Source: Mycolicibacterium vaccae NBRC 14118 = CIP 105934
Lineage (GTDB): Bacteria > Actinomycetota > Actinomycetes > Mycobacteriales > Mycobacteriaceae
Direction of reading: 5' to 3'
Length of the DNA: 58,681 nt
NCBI RefSeq assembly: GCF_001552715.1
Contig: NZ_BCRS01000016.1
Coordinates: 1-58,681 of the forward strand
A program made the position numbers and the translations under genes. Under the pieces are notes generated by a model. The model saw only the letters and a list, made by a program, of their open reading frames with translations. It had not been told where the DNA came from and did no database searches. How positions within the stretch are numbered: position 1 is the first letter of the stretch; every line of letters begins with the position of its first letter. Shown here one piece after another: positions 33,547 to 42,788 of the stretch.

Positions 33547-34740
33547 CTAGCGACTGCGCAGCGTCAGCAAGGTGATCTCACTGGGCGCGAACACCCGGAA
33601 CGGCGGGCCCCAGAATCCGGTGCCCCGGCTGGTGTACAGCTGTGTCCGTTCGCCGTGCGTGCTGAGCCCGTGCACCACAGGCTGTTCCAGCCGGACCAGG
33701 AAGTTGAACGGCCAGATCTGACCGCCGTGGGTGTGGCCGGAGATCTGCAGATCCACCCCGGCGCGCACGGCCTGCCCGACCTGCTTGGGTTGGTGGGCGA
33801 GCAACAGCACCGGCAGCGCCGGGTCGGCCCCGTCCAGCGCGGTGTCGATGTCGGCGCCGTGCCCGCGCACGCCGGAACCGGCCGCGGTCGCGTCGTCGAT
33901 GCCGGCGATGACCAGCCGGTCACCGCCGCGCTCGATGACGACGTGCCGGTTGTGCAGCACGTCCCACCCGATACGCGCCATGTAGTCCAGCCAGCCCTGC
34001 GCCTCGCTGAAGTACTCGTGATTGCCGGTCACGTATACCCGGGCCGAGGCCGCCCGCACCGAGGCCAGCGGCGAGGCCTGCGCCTCGCGCTGCACGGCGG
34101 TGCCGTCGGCGATGTCGCCGACATGGCACACCACGTCGGCGTCGAGCCCGTTGACGCGCTCCACCATGCTCGCCGACCACCGGGCGCGGTCGATGGGCCC
34201 GTAGTGGGTGTCGGTGATCATCGCGACGCGCAGACCGTCCAGCCCGCGACCGAGCCGGGGCAGCGTCACGTCCAGCCGCTTGACCCGCGGCACCCGCATC
34301 GCCTCGGTGTATCCCCAGATCAGCAGCACGACAGCGACGATGAGCACCCCGGCGGCCACCAGCCGCGAGCGGACGGGGTCGGCCACCCCGGCGGCCAGCA
34401 GTCCGAGCTCCACCACCTGGCCCAGTACCGACCACACGAACAGCACCCACACCACCCCGAGCAGCGTGTCGCCGGCCGCGGCCGGCCGATCGCGCCGCTC
34501 GCGGCCGTGCCCGACACGCATCAACAGGGGCAGCGCGGCGAACGCGGCGACGAACACCAGCGTCCCCACGACCACGACGGCCGTCGGCCACGCCGCGCCG
34601 CCGACCACCAGCGTCGACCACGGCACCCCGAACAGCAGCAGCATGACGGCCAGCACCACCAGAGTGCGGCGCAGACGGCCACGGGACCGGCGCGCCGGAC
34701 GCGACTCCTCTTCGACCGTCTCGGCCGGGTTCTCGGACAT
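33547..34740 (-). CDS. Membrane metallophosphoesterase
   Basis: A 397-residue protein with about four N-terminal hydrophobic spans (residues 25-150) followed by a calcineurin-like metal phosphoesterase domain. Metal motifs appear in order: ITDTHYGPI, GDIADG, TGNHEYF and SGHTHGGQ. The catalytic domain faces one side of the membrane; family members hydrolyse phosphomono- or diesters, including lipid-linked ones. ATG 34740 begins MSENPAETVEEE; longer open frame beyond it overlaps the divergent promoter and is not coding. It is divergent from an SDR gene. Confidence 0.85.
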   Translation of the reverse strand: MSENPAETVEEESRPARRSRGRLRRTLVVLAVMLLLFGVPWSTLVVGGAAWPTAVVVVGTLVFVAAFAALPLLMRVGHGRERRDRPAAAGDTLLGVVWVLFVWSVLGQVVELGLLAAGVADPVRSRLVAAGVLIVAVVLLIWGYTEAMRVPRVKRLDVTLPRLGRGLDGLRVAMITDTHYGPIDRARWSASMVERVNGLDADVVCHVGDIADGTAVQREAQASPLASVRAASARVYVTGNHEYFSEAQGWLDYMARIGWDVLHNRHVVIERGGDRLVIAGIDDATAAGSGVRGHGADIDTALDGADPALPVLLLAHQPKQVGQAVRAGVDLQISGHTHGGQIWPFNFLVRLEQPVVHGLSTHGERTQLYTSRGTGFWGPPFRVFAPSEITLLTLRSR

Positions 34741-34813
34741 CACACGAAGGTACCGACAAGGCCGGTTCCGCACCGGCCGCCCGCAGTGTTGAATGACCCC
34801 AGGAGGTTTACAC

Positions 34814-35653
34814 ATGACTGCGGTTTCGTTAATCACCGGTGGCGCAGGCGGGATGGGCACGGCCACCGCCGAACTGGTCGGCAAGGACCATGCGGTGGTC
34901 ATCGCCGATGTGCGGCAGGACCGGCTCGAGGCCGCGGAGGCCAGGCTCGGCGAGCTCGGCGTCGCGGTCACCGCGGTCGACTGCGACGTCACCGACCGGC
35001 AGGCGGTCGAGAAGCTCTTCGAGACCGCGTCGGGGCTGGGCACGCTGGCGTCGGTGATCCACACGGCAGGGGTCAGCCCCAGCATGGGTGACGCGGAGTA
35101 CGTGATGCGCACGAACGCACTCGGCACCCTCAACGTCGGTGAGGCGTTCTTCGCGACAGCCCCCGCAAGCGCCGCGCTGGTGAACGTCGCGTCGATGGCC
35201 GCGCACCTGCTGCCTGCCGAGCTCATCCCCACGGGGGTGTTCCCGCTGGCGCTGCAGGACACCGACGCGTTCACCACCGAGATGCTGCAGGCGTGCGCCA
35301 TCGCGCCCGAGGACGTCCGGTCCGGGCTGGCCTACGCGCTGAGCAAGGCCTTCGTGCGGTGGTACAGCAGCTCCCAGGCCGAACGGTTCAACACCCGCGG
35401 GCTGCGCATCGTGTCGGTGTCGCCGGGATCCGTCGACACCGAGATGGGCCGGCTGGAGGAACAGGCCGGCGCGGGCGCCATGGTCACCGACGCCGCCGTC
35501 CCGCGCTGGGGCAAGCCCGAGGAGATGGCCGCCCTGCTGGCTTTCTGCGCGGGCGACCAGGCCGGATACCTGACCGGCACCGACATTCTCAACGACGGCG
35601 GGGTGGTCGCGTCGATGACCGAGAGGGCACGGCTCGCCGCGCAGCCCGGCTGA
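34814..35653 (+). CDS. Short-chain dehydrogenase/reductase
   Basis: A 279-residue Rossmann-fold NAD(P)-dependent oxidoreductase. LITGGAGGMGTATAELV is the cofactor motif (TGxxxGxG), VNVASMAA carries the catalytic Ser, YALSKAFVRWY the Tyr-x3-Lys, and SPGSVDTEMG the loop after. Its size and loops resemble hydroxysteroid- and coniferyl-alcohol-type dehydrogenases, but substrate is not assigned. ATG 34814 has AGGAGG with 7-base spacing; the frame to 34793 is ignored. The next gene starts 14 bp after its stop. Confidence 0.85.
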   Translation: MTAVSLITGGAGGMGTATAELVGKDHAVVIADVRQDRLEAAEARLGELGVAVTAVDCDVTDRQAVEKLFETASGLGTLASVIHTAGVSPSMGDAEYVMRTNALGTLNVGEAFFATAPASAALVNVASMAAHLLPAELIPTGVFPLALQDTDAFTTEMLQACAIAPEDVRSGLAYALSKAFVRWYSSSQAERFNTRGLRIVSVSPGSVDTEMGRLEEQAGAGAMVTDAAVPRWGKPEEMAALLAFCAGDQAGYLTGTDILNDGGVVASMTERARLAAQPG

Positions 35654-35667
35654 CGCACCCTGAGAGG

Positions 35668-36510
35668 GTGCCCCTGTTCTTCATCGTCGGAGCGATCTCG
35701 CAGTATCTTGGTGCCGCCGTCGGTGTCTTTCTGTTCGAGACGACCGAGCCGTCGACCGTGGCATGGTTGCGTGCCACCGGGGCCGCCGTGGTGCTACTGG
35801 CCTGGCGCCGGCCCTGGCGCCGTGCGTGGACCGTTCGCACGGTCCTGGTCGCGGCCGGATTCGGGGTGGTGACCGTTCTGATGAACGTCGCCTTCTACGA
35901 GGCGATCGACCGTATCCCGCTGGGCACCGCCGTGGCGATCGAGTTCACCGGTCCGGTGGTCGTCGCCACTCTCGGGTCACGCCGCCGCCGGGATCTCGCC
36001 GGGGTGGCGCTCGTCGCGGCCGGGGTGTACCTGCTGGCCGGCGTCCAGCCCGATCTGTCGTGGGCCGGCGTCGGATTCGCCCTCACCGCCGCGGGCCTGT
36101 GGGCCGGGTACATCCTGCTCGGCAAGCGGGTGGCCGACGCGGGTGAGGGCATCGACTCGCTCGCCGTCGGTATGGCTGCCGCCTCGGTCGCGCTGGCGCC
36201 GGTGCTGCTCGGTATCCAGATCGCGACTGATGCAACGGTATTCGTCGACGCGAAGACGTGGCTGCTGGGTGCGGGCGTCGGGGTGCTGTCCAGCGCCATC
36301 CCGTACGCGCTGGACCAACGGGTGCTGACATCGATCGGCAGGCAGCGCTTCGCTTTACTGCTGGCCCTGCTGCCTGCGACCGCGGCGGTCGTCGGGGCGG
36401 TGGTGCTGGCCCAACGCCCGTCGGCCGCAGAGCTCGGCGGGATCGCGCTGGTGATGCTCGCCCTCATCGTCACGGCGAAGAAGTCCACCGCCCTCAGTCC
36501 GGGGTCTTGA
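35668..36510 (+). CDS. EamA/RhtA-like drug/metabolite transporter
   Basis: A 280-residue DMT-superfamily exporter with ten predicted spans and two EamA repeats. The first repeat includes ATGAAVVLLAWRRPW and AFYEAIDRIPLGTAVAIEFTGP, which is the RhtA-type pore signature; the second begins near DLSWAGVGFAL. It may export amino acids such as threonine or homoserine. GTG 35668 follows GAGAGG. Its 3' end overlaps the convergent FNT gene by 17 bp. It is probably co-transcribed with the SDR gene. Confidence 0.8.
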   Translation: MPLFFIVGAISQYLGAAVGVFLFETTEPSTVAWLRATGAAVVLLAWRRPWRRAWTVRTVLVAAGFGVVTVLMNVAFYEAIDRIPLGTAVAIEFTGPVVVATLGSRRRRDLAGVALVAAGVYLLAGVQPDLSWAGVGFALTAAGLWAGYILLGKRVADAGEGIDSLAVGMAAASVALAPVLLGIQIATDATVFVDAKTWLLGAGVGVLSSAIPYALDQRVLTSIGRQRFALLLALLPATAAVVGAVVLAQRPSAAELGGIALVMLALIVTAKKSTALSPGS

Positions 36511-37318
36511 TGAGCTGCCGGGTAGGTGCCGTCCGTGCGTGGGTGGCGTAGATGATCAGGCCCACGAACGTCAGTCCACCAACGAGATTGCCCAGCAGCG
36601 TGGGGATTTCGTTCCACACCAGATAATCCGCGACGGTGAAGTCGCCGCCGAGCATCAGACCGGACGGGAACAGGAACATGTTGACGATCGAGTGCTCGAA
36701 GCCGAGGTAGAAGAACAGCATGATCGGCATCAACATCGCGATCACCTTGCCCGGCAGGCTGTCCGACATCATCGCCCCGACCACGCCGGTGGACACCATC
36801 CAGTTGCACAGCACCCCGCGGACGAACAACGTCAGCATGCCGGCGGCGCCGTACTCGGCGTAGCCCAGTGTGCGGCCCTCCCCGATGGCGCCGAGCGCCT
36901 GGCCCACCGCGTCCGGTTCGATGCTGAACCCGAACGTGAAGTAGATCGCCATCAGCACGGCGGTGGTCATCGCGCCGGCGAAGTTGCCGATGAACACCAG
37001 GCCCCAGTTGCGAAGCATCGCACCGAGAGTCACTCCCGGCCGCCTGTCCAGCCAGGCCAGCGGCACCAGCGTGAACACCCCGGTCAACAGGTCGAAGCCG
37101 AGCAGATACAACATGCAGAAGCCGACCGGGAACAGCACCGCGCCGAGCAGTGGCTGTCCGGTCTTGACCGTGATGGTGACCGCGAACGCCGCTGCCAGTC
37201 CCAGGATCGCGCCCGCCATGTAGGCGCGGATCAGCGTGTCCCGGGTGGACATCACCGCTTTCGCCTCGCCGGCATCGATGATCCGGCCGGCCAGCTCTTT
37301 CGGAGGCACATACGACAT
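36494..37318 (-). CDS. Formate/nitrite transporter (FocA/NirC) family channel
   Basis: A 274-residue FNT-family pentameric channel subunit with six spans. FYLGFEHSIVNMFLFPSG (about residues 207-224) has the pore His of the family, and GVLCNWMVSTGVVGAMMS the conserved NxxV segment. FNT channels conduct small anions such as formate, nitrite or hydrosulfide. It lies 18 bp downstream of cyanase and is probably co-transcribed with it, so cyanate or a related small anion is a possible substrate, untested. The C-terminal end overlaps the convergent EamA gene. Confidence 0.85.
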   Translation of the reverse strand: MSYVPPKELAGRIIDAGEAKAVMSTRDTLIRAYMAGAILGLAAAFAVTITVKTGQPLLGAVLFPVGFCMLYLLGFDLLTGVFTLVPLAWLDRRPGVTLGAMLRNWGLVFIGNFAGAMTTAVLMAIYFTFGFSIEPDAVGQALGAIGEGRTLGYAEYGAAGMLTLFVRGVLCNWMVSTGVVGAMMSDSLPGKVIAMLMPIMLFFYLGFEHSIVNMFLFPSGLMLGGDFTVADYLVWNEIPTLLGNLVGGLTFVGLIIYATHARTAPTRQLIKTPD

Positions 37319-37336
37319 GACGAATCCTTCTGTGGT

Positions 37337-37816
37337 TCAGGAGGTCTCGGTGGACCACTGGTAGGGCAGGAACTTGCCGTCGATCGTCACCACCACCCGG
37401 TCGCCGTCGGGGTGTTCCCGTTTGGTCAGCGAGACACTGCAGTTGATCGCGCTCATGATCCCGTCGCCGAACTGTTCGTGGATGAGTGCCTTGAACGCGG
37501 GCCCGTACACGTGGAGAAGCTCGTGGAAGCGGTAGATGGTCGGGTCGGCCGCGACGTCCCCGGGACCGGTCCGGTACGGCTGGCGCTGCAGCGCCGTCAC
37601 CACCTCGTCGCTGAGCCCGAGTGCGGCGCCGATCTTCTCGGCCTCGTCTCGCGGCATCGGGTGTGAGCCCAGCAGTGCGGCCACCGTCCAGACCGGAGGC
37701 CTGCCGATGAGCTCGGCCAGTTCCGCCCAGGAGCGGCCCTTGGCGATCCGTTGCGCGTCGACCTCGTAGGCGGCGCGTTCACGCAGTGCGGGGTGATAGG
37801 CCACGTCATACCTCAT
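37337..37816 (-). CDS. cynS: Cyanate hydratase (cyanase)
   Basis: A 159-residue cyanase, converting cyanate plus bicarbonate to CO2 and ammonia via carbamate. Starting at ATG 37816, the catalytic residues fall exactly at the E. coli numbers: Arg96 and Glu99 in IYRFHELL, and Ser122 in GIMSAIN. The decamer-forming region ALIHEQFGDG and the closing DGKFLPYQ are conserved. ATG 37843 upstream is possible but less consistent with the numbering. It leads an operon with an FNT channel and faces a PAS-AraC regulator across 186 bp. Confidence 0.93.
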   Translation of the reverse strand: MRYDVAYHPALRERAAYEVDAQRIAKGRSWAELAELIGRPPVWTVAALLGSHPMPRDEAEKIGAALGLSDEVVTALQRQPYRTGPGDVAADPTIYRFHELLHVYGPAFKALIHEQFGDGIMSAINCSVSLTKREHPDGDRVVVTIDGKFLPYQWSTETS

Positions 37817-38002
37817 CTCGTCGGGAAAACTGCGGACGAGCATCCATCCGAACGCATCGGAACCCGCGAGCGTGAGGCCGAATGCGCAGGCAATCCGGCG
37901 TTTCGCGCACGGGTCGGCCGGTTTCACACGGCTGAGACACCGCAGCAACGACGCCGACACGCGTCGGTGTGAACCTTCATCGAGACCGGAGGAGGGGTGA
38001 GG

Positions 38003-38746
38003 GTGACGGCGGAACCTGACGGCGACCTGCTGGCCGCAGTCGTCGAGGCGGCGCCCACCCCGCTCTGGGTGATCGCCGGGACGGGACGGGTGCAACTGGT
38101 CAACCTGGCCGCACTCGCCCTGCTCGGCTACACCACCGCCGGGGAGCTGATCGGCCGCCCGAGCCATCACACGCTGCACGCATGCCATCCCGACGGCACC
38201 GAGTACCCCCAGCAGAACTGCCCGATCGTCGGCGACGGTGACGTCGACCCGGGCCCGCGCACCGGAACCGAGTGGTTCACCACCCGGTCCGGACGGCACC
38301 TGCCGGTGCGCTGGTCCACCCGCAGGCTGAGTGGGTGCGGCGCAACGCTGCTGGCCTTCGAGGACGCCTCCGCGCAGTTCACGGCGGCGCCGCGGCCGCG
38401 CTGGCCCACGCCGACCGGACGCACCCGGTCGGCGATGCGGGCCGACCTGGTGCGGCAGGTGCAGCAGAATTTCCGCGACCCCGAGTTCGGGGTGGCGGCG
38501 CTGGCGAAGGACAACCACATGTCGGTCCGCGCGGTCCAGGCGCTGTTCGCCGAGATCGGCAGGACACCGGCCGACGAGATCCGCCGCGCCCGACTGGAGT
38601 TCGCGAGCAGACTGCTGCACGACGGCGCCGCGGTGCAGAGCGCGTGCTACGACAGCGGCTTCCGCGATCCGGGCACCTTCACCCGCGCGTTCCGCCGATA
38701 TTTCGGCTGCCCGCCCAGCGGTTTCCTGCACAGGTCGAGCGCCTAG
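38003..38746 (+). CDS. PAS-domain AraC-family regulator
   Basis: A 247-residue regulator with an N-terminal PAS-like domain (about residues 8-120; [30 protein letters not shown]) and a C-terminal AraC helix-turn-helix pair (about 145-245) ending [23 protein letters not shown] 38003 is preferred over GTG 37997 because GGAGGAG then sits 8 bases upstream. It is divergent from the cynS-FNT operon and is the obvious candidate activator. The PAS domain may bind a cofactor or small ligand; two Cys in HACHPDG and QQNCPI are potential redox or metal residues. Confidence 0.8.
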   Translation: MTAEPDGDLLAAVVEAAPTPLWVIAGTGRVQLVNLAALALLGYTTAGELIGRPSHHTLHACHPDGTEYPQQNCPIVGDGDVDPGPRTGTEWFTTRSGRHLPVRWSTRRLSGCGATLLAFEDASAQFTAAPRPRWPTPTGRTRSAMRADLVRQVQQNFRDPEFGVAALAKDNHMSVRAVQALFAEIGRTPADEIRRARLEFASRLLHDGAAVQSACYDSGFRDPGTFTRAFRRYFGCPPSGFLHRSSA

Positions 38747-38804
38747 GCGTACACCTGGGCGGGCCGTCGGCGGATCCGTGCCGCGGAGGTGGACAATCGG
38801 CAGG

Positions 38805-40100
38805 ATGAGTTGCTGCCATCACAGCGGCGGGGACACCGCGTTCACCGTCGACGCGTCACGGGTCACCTTCGGGCGGGGCTGCCTGCGCGAGGTGGGTGAC
38901 CGGGTCAGGGCGCTGGGCGTCGAGCGCGTCGCGCTGTTCACCGACCCGACCGTCGCCGAACTGGAGATCTTCGACACCGTGCGACGGTCCCTGCGGGATG
39001 CGGATGTGGACGTGGTCACCTACACCGAGGTCCGCGTCGAGCCCACCGACGAATCCTTCGAACAGGCCGCGGCGTTCGCCGCGGACGTCGCACCGGACGG
39101 CTATGTGTCGCTCGGCGGCGGTTCGGTGATCGACACCGCCAAGGCCGCCGACCTCTACGCCAGCCACCCCGCGGATCTGCTGGAGTACGTCAACGCCCCG
39201 GTGGGCGCAGGCAACGCGGTGCCCGGACCGCTGCGGCCGCACATCGCGTGTCCCACCACCTCGGGCACCGGCAGCGAGGTCACCGGCATCGCGATCTTCG
39301 ACCTGTTGTCGATGGCGGCGAAGACCGGCATCGCCTCGCCCGCGCTGCGCCCGACCGAGGCGCTGGTCGACCCCGACTGCACCGACACCTTGCCCGGACC
39401 CGTGGTGGCCTGCAGCGGCCTCGACGTGCTGTCGCACGCGCTGGAGTCCTATACCGCCCGGCCCTACCTGCACCGCGCCGCACCGGGCCGGCCCAGCGAA
39501 CGGCCGATGAGCCAGGGCGCCAACCCGTGGAGTGACCTGGGCAGCGTGGAGGCGCTTCGCCTGCTCGGCCGGTATCTGCAGCGCGCCGTCGCCGACGCCG
39601 CCGACCGGGAGGCCCGCGAGCAGGTGATGTGGGCGGCCACGCTGGCCGGGATCGCGTTCGGCAACGCCGGTGTGCACATCCCGCACGCCATGGCTTACGC
39701 CGTCGCCGGCCAGGTCCGCGAGTTCCATCCCGACGGCTACCCGGGCTCTGAACCGCTTGTGCCACACGGGATGTCAGTGATCCTGAATGCCCCCGCCGCG
39801 TTCCGGGTCACCGCGCCGCTGGACCCGGTGCGACACCTGGAGGCTGCCGGGTACCTGGGCGCGGACACCGGCGGCGCCGCCCCCGGCGACGCGGGCACCG
39901 TGCTGGCGGACCACCTCGTCGCGATCATGCGCGGCGTCGGGATGCCCAACGGACTCGCCGGTGTGGGGTACTCCGAGGCCGACGCCCCGGCACTGACCCG
40001 CGGCGCGTGGCCGCAGCAGCGGCTGCTCGCCAACGCCCCGGTCGAGGTCGACGAGGCGCTGCTGACCGATACCTTCCGGCACGCGGTGAGCTACTGGTGA
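38805..40100 (+). CDS. Hydroxyacid-oxoacid transhydrogenase-like iron alcohol dehydrogenase
   Basis: A 431-residue iron-containing alcohol dehydrogenase-family enzyme. [19 protein letters not shown] is the nucleotide motif, [18 protein letters not shown] the family signature, and [11 protein letters not shown] plus the [12 protein letters not shown] segment carry metal ligands. Length and the [19 protein letters not shown] loop fit the ADHFE1/HOT branch, which couples 4-hydroxybutyrate oxidation to 2-oxoglutarate reduction. The start is ATG 38805 with MSCCHHSG; the open frame extends upstream without a sensible site. It overlaps the next thioesterase by GTGA. Confidence 0.8.
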   Translation: MSCCHHSGGDTAFTVDASRVTFGRGCLREVGDRVRALGVERVALFTDPTVAELEIFDTVRRSLRDADVDVVTYTEVRVEPTDESFEQAAAFAADVAPDGYVSLGGGSVIDTAKAADLYASHPADLLEYVNAPVGAGNAVPGPLRPHIACPTTSGTGSEVTGIAIFDLLSMAAKTGIASPALRPTEALVDPDCTDTLPGPVVACSGLDVLSHALESYTARPYLHRAAPGRPSERPMSQGANPWSDLGSVEALRLLGRYLQRAVADAADREAREQVMWAATLAGIAFGNAGVHIPHAMAYAVAGQVREFHPDGYPGSEPLVPHGMSVILNAPAAFRVTAPLDPVRHLEAAGYLGADTGGAAPGDAGTVLADHLVAIMRGVGMPNGLAGVGYSEADAPALTRGAWPQQRLLANAPVEVDEALLTDTFRHAVSYW

Positions 40101-40561
40101 CAGACCATTCGGCACCCGCGCGCCACCGCGTCGACGACTACCGGTACTTCCTGCCCATCACCACCAGGTGGATGGACAACGACGTCTATGGGCACGTCAA
40201 CAACGTGACCTATTACAGCTACTTCGATACGGTCGCCAACCATTTCCTGATCCGCGAGGCAGGCCTGGACATCCAGGCCTCCCCGGTGATCGGTCTCGTG
40301 GTGGAGTCGAAGTGTTCCTATCTGGCGCCGGTGGCATACCCCGACGAACTCCGGGCGGGACTACGGGTGGACAAGCTGACGAACCGCTCGGTGACCTACG
40401 GGGTCGCGATCTTCGGCGCAGCCGACGACCGGGCCGAAGCGGTGGCACACGGCTACTTCGTCCATGTGTTCGTCGATCGCGAACGGCGTCAAGCGGTTCC
40501 GATTCCCGACCGGATCCGGTCGGCGCTGTCGGGACTGGTCGTCACGGCAGACGGGCAGTGA
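40097..40561 (+). CDS. 4-hydroxybenzoyl-CoA-type (hotdog) thioesterase
   Basis: A 154-residue single-hotdog thioesterase. [21 protein letters not shown] (quoted in parts: [13 protein letters not shown]) is the 4HBT catalytic motif with Asp and the HVNN turn. It hydrolyses an aromatic or short acyl-CoA. The GTG start at 40097 overlaps the HOT stop as GTGA, so the two genes are translationally coupled. Its 3' end overlaps a small zinc-ribbon gene on the opposite strand by 20 bp. Confidence 0.85.
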   Translation: MTDHSAPARHRVDDYRYFLPITTRWMDNDVYGHVNNVTYYSYFDTVANHFLIREAGLDIQASPVIGLVVESKCSYLAPVAYPDELRAGLRVDKLTNRSVTYGVAIFGAADDRAEAVAHGYFVHVFVDRERRQAVPIPDRIRSALSGLVVTADGQ

Positions 40562-40691
40562 GCGCGGTGCCCATCGCGGACATTGCCGCCAGCGGACTGC
40601 ACAGCGCACACAGGCTGGCGTCGAGGGTCGGGTAGCCGCACGCGGGGCAACTCGTCACCTGGCGCGCCCCCAGAGCAGTAATGGTGGTCAC
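40542..40691 (-). CDS. 49-residue zinc-ribbon-like protein
   Basis: A short open frame from GTG 40691 to TGA at 40542-40544. It encodes VTTITALGARQVTSCPAC then GYPTLDASLCALC and a hydrophobic tail, giving two CxxC pairs for one zinc. AAAGGAG sits 5 bases before the start, an excellent ribosome site. It overlaps the thioesterase 3' end by 20 bp. The small size and context suggest a regulatory or accessory micropeptide; function unknown. Confidence 0.6.
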   Translation of the reverse strand: MTTITALGARQVTSCPACGYPTLDASLCALCSPLAAMSAMGTALTARLP

Positions 40692-40738
40692 GGCGGCTCC
40701 TTTCAAAGCTGGCCACCAAGTACCCGCTCAGCCGCCTT

Positions 40739-41407
40739 TTAAGCACCCGCGATGAGATCCGCAACCTCGCCTGCCGTGCGCCGGGTCGCCGGATCGTCGG
40801 CAGGGGCATACCGGTCGGCGGCCGCGTCGTACCGGGCACCGGCGATGTCGCCGTGATCGGCGGCCAGTTCGGCCATCCGCACGGGCCAGCCGGCACTTCG
40901 GAGCGAGTCGGCGAACCGCACACTCGCCGAGACGGGCACGACGTCGTCGGCGGTGCCGTGCAGCAGCGTGAACGGTGTGCGCACCGGGGCATCGGCCAGG
41001 TCGGCGGTCACGTCCCGCTGCGAGATCGGGTCCGGCACCATGAAGGCGCCGGCCAGACACACGGTGTGGCGCAATGCGATCTGATAGGTCTGGGCGTGCA
41101 CGGTGAGCCCGGCCGCCGCGACGCCGCCGAGTGACCAGCCCACCAGCATCAGTGGCGCCGCGCTGTCCGTCCACGACTGCGCGAAGCGCGCCGACTGCAG
41201 CAGATCGGTCCGTCCACCGTCTTCGCTGTGCGAATCCCAGTCCGGCGCAACCACACTGAGGCCCCGCTCGGCCAGCATCGCGGCGAGGATCCCGACGGTG
41301 GCGCGTGCATCGGACTGTGTGCCGTGCCAGAGCAGCACCGTCGGCGCGGCGGGGTCGCCGAACAGGTCGACCGAACGGCCCGGGGCGTACCGGGCGGTCT
41401 CGGTCAC
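40739..41407 (-). CDS. Alpha/beta-hydrolase
   Basis: A 222-residue serine hydrolase fold. LLWHGTQSD is the oxyanion strand, LVGWSLGGVAAAGL the nucleophile elbow (G-x-S-x-G), LLHGTADDVVPV carries the acid Asp and ADHGDIAGA the His. The start is GTG 41407, overlapping the stop of the epimerase gene as GTGA; the open frame upstream of this is antisense-like and ignored. It is co-transcribed with that NAD epimerase. Substrate unknown; esterase or dienelactone-hydrolase-like activity is possible. Confidence 0.75.
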   Translation of the reverse strand: MTETARYAPGRSVDLFGDPAAPTVLLWHGTQSDARATVGILAAMLAERGLSVVAPDWDSHSEDGGRTDLLQSARFAQSWTDSAAPLMLVGWSLGGVAAAGLTVHAQTYQIALRHTVCLAGAFMVPDPISQRDVTADLADAPVRTPFTLLHGTADDVVPVSASVRFADSLRSAGWPVRMAELAADHGDIAGARYDAAADRYAPADDPATRRTAGEVADLIAGA

Positions 41408-42396
41408 CGCTTCCCCGACGTGCTCGCCAACGCTTGAAGTGTCTCCGCGGCAGTGAATTTGGGCCGCCACCCCAACTGCTCCCTGGCTTTGGTGGTGTCC
41501 ATCACCACCGATGTGCGCCCGGCGTGCAGCCACTCCAGGATCGACGGGATGAACGGCAGCCGGGCGACCACCTCGGAGGTGGCGGTCGCCGCGGTGCGCG
41601 GGACCCTGACCGGTCTGGCCCCGAGCGCGTCGCCGACCGCGGACATCGACAGCACGCCGTCCCCGGCGATGTTGTAGGCCCCGGCCGGCGCGGACTCCGT
41701 GGTCACTGCCGCCGTGATGGCCGAGGCGACGTCGTCATGGTGCACCAGTTGCAACGGTGTGCCGGGGTCCGGGAACGGCGGTTTGAGCAGCGGCAGCGCC
41801 TGGGTGATGCGGCGCACCGGTCCGGGCAGCTGGTTCCACGGCATCGCATCGGCCAGCGCGGTCGCCTTCGGCCCGGCCACGATGCACGGGCGCAGCACGT
41901 ACACCTCCAGCGGCGAGCCGGCGGTGACCTCCGCCAGGACCTGTTCGCACGCGGCCTTCTGCGCGGAGTAGTAGTGCTCCGGCGATCCGCGTGCCGGCAC
42001 CTCCTCGGTGATCGGGACCGGGTTGTCGGAGTGGTAGCCGTAGGCGGCCACCGACGAGGTGTAGACCAGCCGGCGCACCCGGGGGCCGGCGACGGCGGCC
42101 TCGAAGACGTTGCGGGTGCCCTCCAGATTCACCCGGGCGCTCTCCTCCCGGGAGCCCATGATGATGAATGCGAGGTGCACCACCACGTCGGCGTCGGCGA
42201 CCAGTGCGCGCACCGCGTCGCGGTCCAGGATGTCGCCCTGCCGGTAGGTGGTCTTGGTCCAGCCGTGCTCGGCCGGATCGAACGGCCTGCGCGCCATGCC
42301 GACGATCGATTCGACCTCCGGGTGGTCCTCCAGGGTCGAGATGGCGGAGATACCGATCTCACCGGTCGGACCGGTGACCGCGACGCGCACAGACAT
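41404..42396 (-). CDS. NAD-dependent epimerase/dehydratase (extended SDR)
   Basis: A 330-residue extended short-chain dehydrogenase. VAVTGPTGEIGISAIS is the TGxxGxxG cofactor loop, LVYTSSVAAYG and PEHYYSAQKAACE give the Ser and Tyr-x3-Lys catalytic residues, and LRPCIVAGP is typical of the family. It probably modifies a nucleotide sugar, steroid or other carbonyl compound. An alpha/beta-hydrolase gene is coupled downstream by GTGA. The STAS gene upstream is 41 bp away and appears unrelated in function. Confidence 0.8.
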   Translation of the reverse strand: MSVRVAVTGPTGEIGISAISTLEDHPEVESIVGMARRPFDPAEHGWTKTTYRQGDILDRDAVRALVADADVVVHLAFIIMGSREESARVNLEGTRNVFEAAVAGPRVRRLVYTSSVAAYGYHSDNPVPITEEVPARGSPEHYYSAQKAACEQVLAEVTAGSPLEVYVLRPCIVAGPKATALADAMPWNQLPGPVRRITQALPLLKPPFPDPGTPLQLVHHDDVASAITAAVTTESAPAGAYNIAGDGVLSMSAVGDALGARPVRVPRTAATATSEVVARLPFIPSILEWLHAGRTSVVMDTTKAREQLGWRPKFTAAETLQALASTSGKR

Positions 42397-42437
42397 GCCC
42401 GTGAGGTTCCCGGATTGCCTGCGGCGAAAACGGCGCC

Positions 42438-42788
42438 TCAGCCGATGCCGGACTCGTCCGGCTGCTGGGCGGCCGGCCGGGTGGTGAGGAACTCCAGCAG
42501 GCCGGTGACGTCGAGAATGCGCTGGAGCTGGGCCGGGCGCTGGTCGAGGTGCAGCTGCACGCCGGCCGCAGCGGTCTGCCGGTGGATCAGAACCAGGCTG
42601 GACAGTCCCGCGGAGTCACAGAACGCCAGGTCGGTGAAATCCAGGTGGAGGTCCTGCAGTGCCGACGGGGCGCGCAGCAGATCGCGCACGGTGTCGAGCA
42701 GCAGGCCCGACGAGCCGTAGTCGAGGTCTCCGGCGACGCGGATGTGGGCGGACGGGGCGGTGCGCTGCACCGCAAGGGTGAGTTTCAT
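42438..42788 (-). CDS. STAS-domain anti-anti-sigma factor
   Basis: A 116-residue single STAS domain. LDFTDLAFCDSAGLSSL contains Ser59 in the DSAGL motif, the site phosphorylated by anti-sigma kinases in SpoIIAA/RsbV proteins. When dephosphorylated such proteins bind the anti-sigma factor and free sigma. Its ATG overlaps the stop of the B12-binding gene as ATGA, and that gene overlaps the PP2C phosphatase as GTGA, so a single transcript produces phosphatase, sensor and effector. The anti-sigma kinase is not in the window. The C-terminus (RPAAQQPDESGIG) is disordered. Confidence 0.85.
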   Translation of the reverse strand: MKLTLAVQRTAPSAHIRVAGDLDYGSSGLLLDTVRDLLRAPSALQDLHLDFTDLAFCDSAGLSSLVLIHRQTAAAGVQLHLDQRPAQLQRILDVTGLLEFLTTRPAAQQPDESGIG

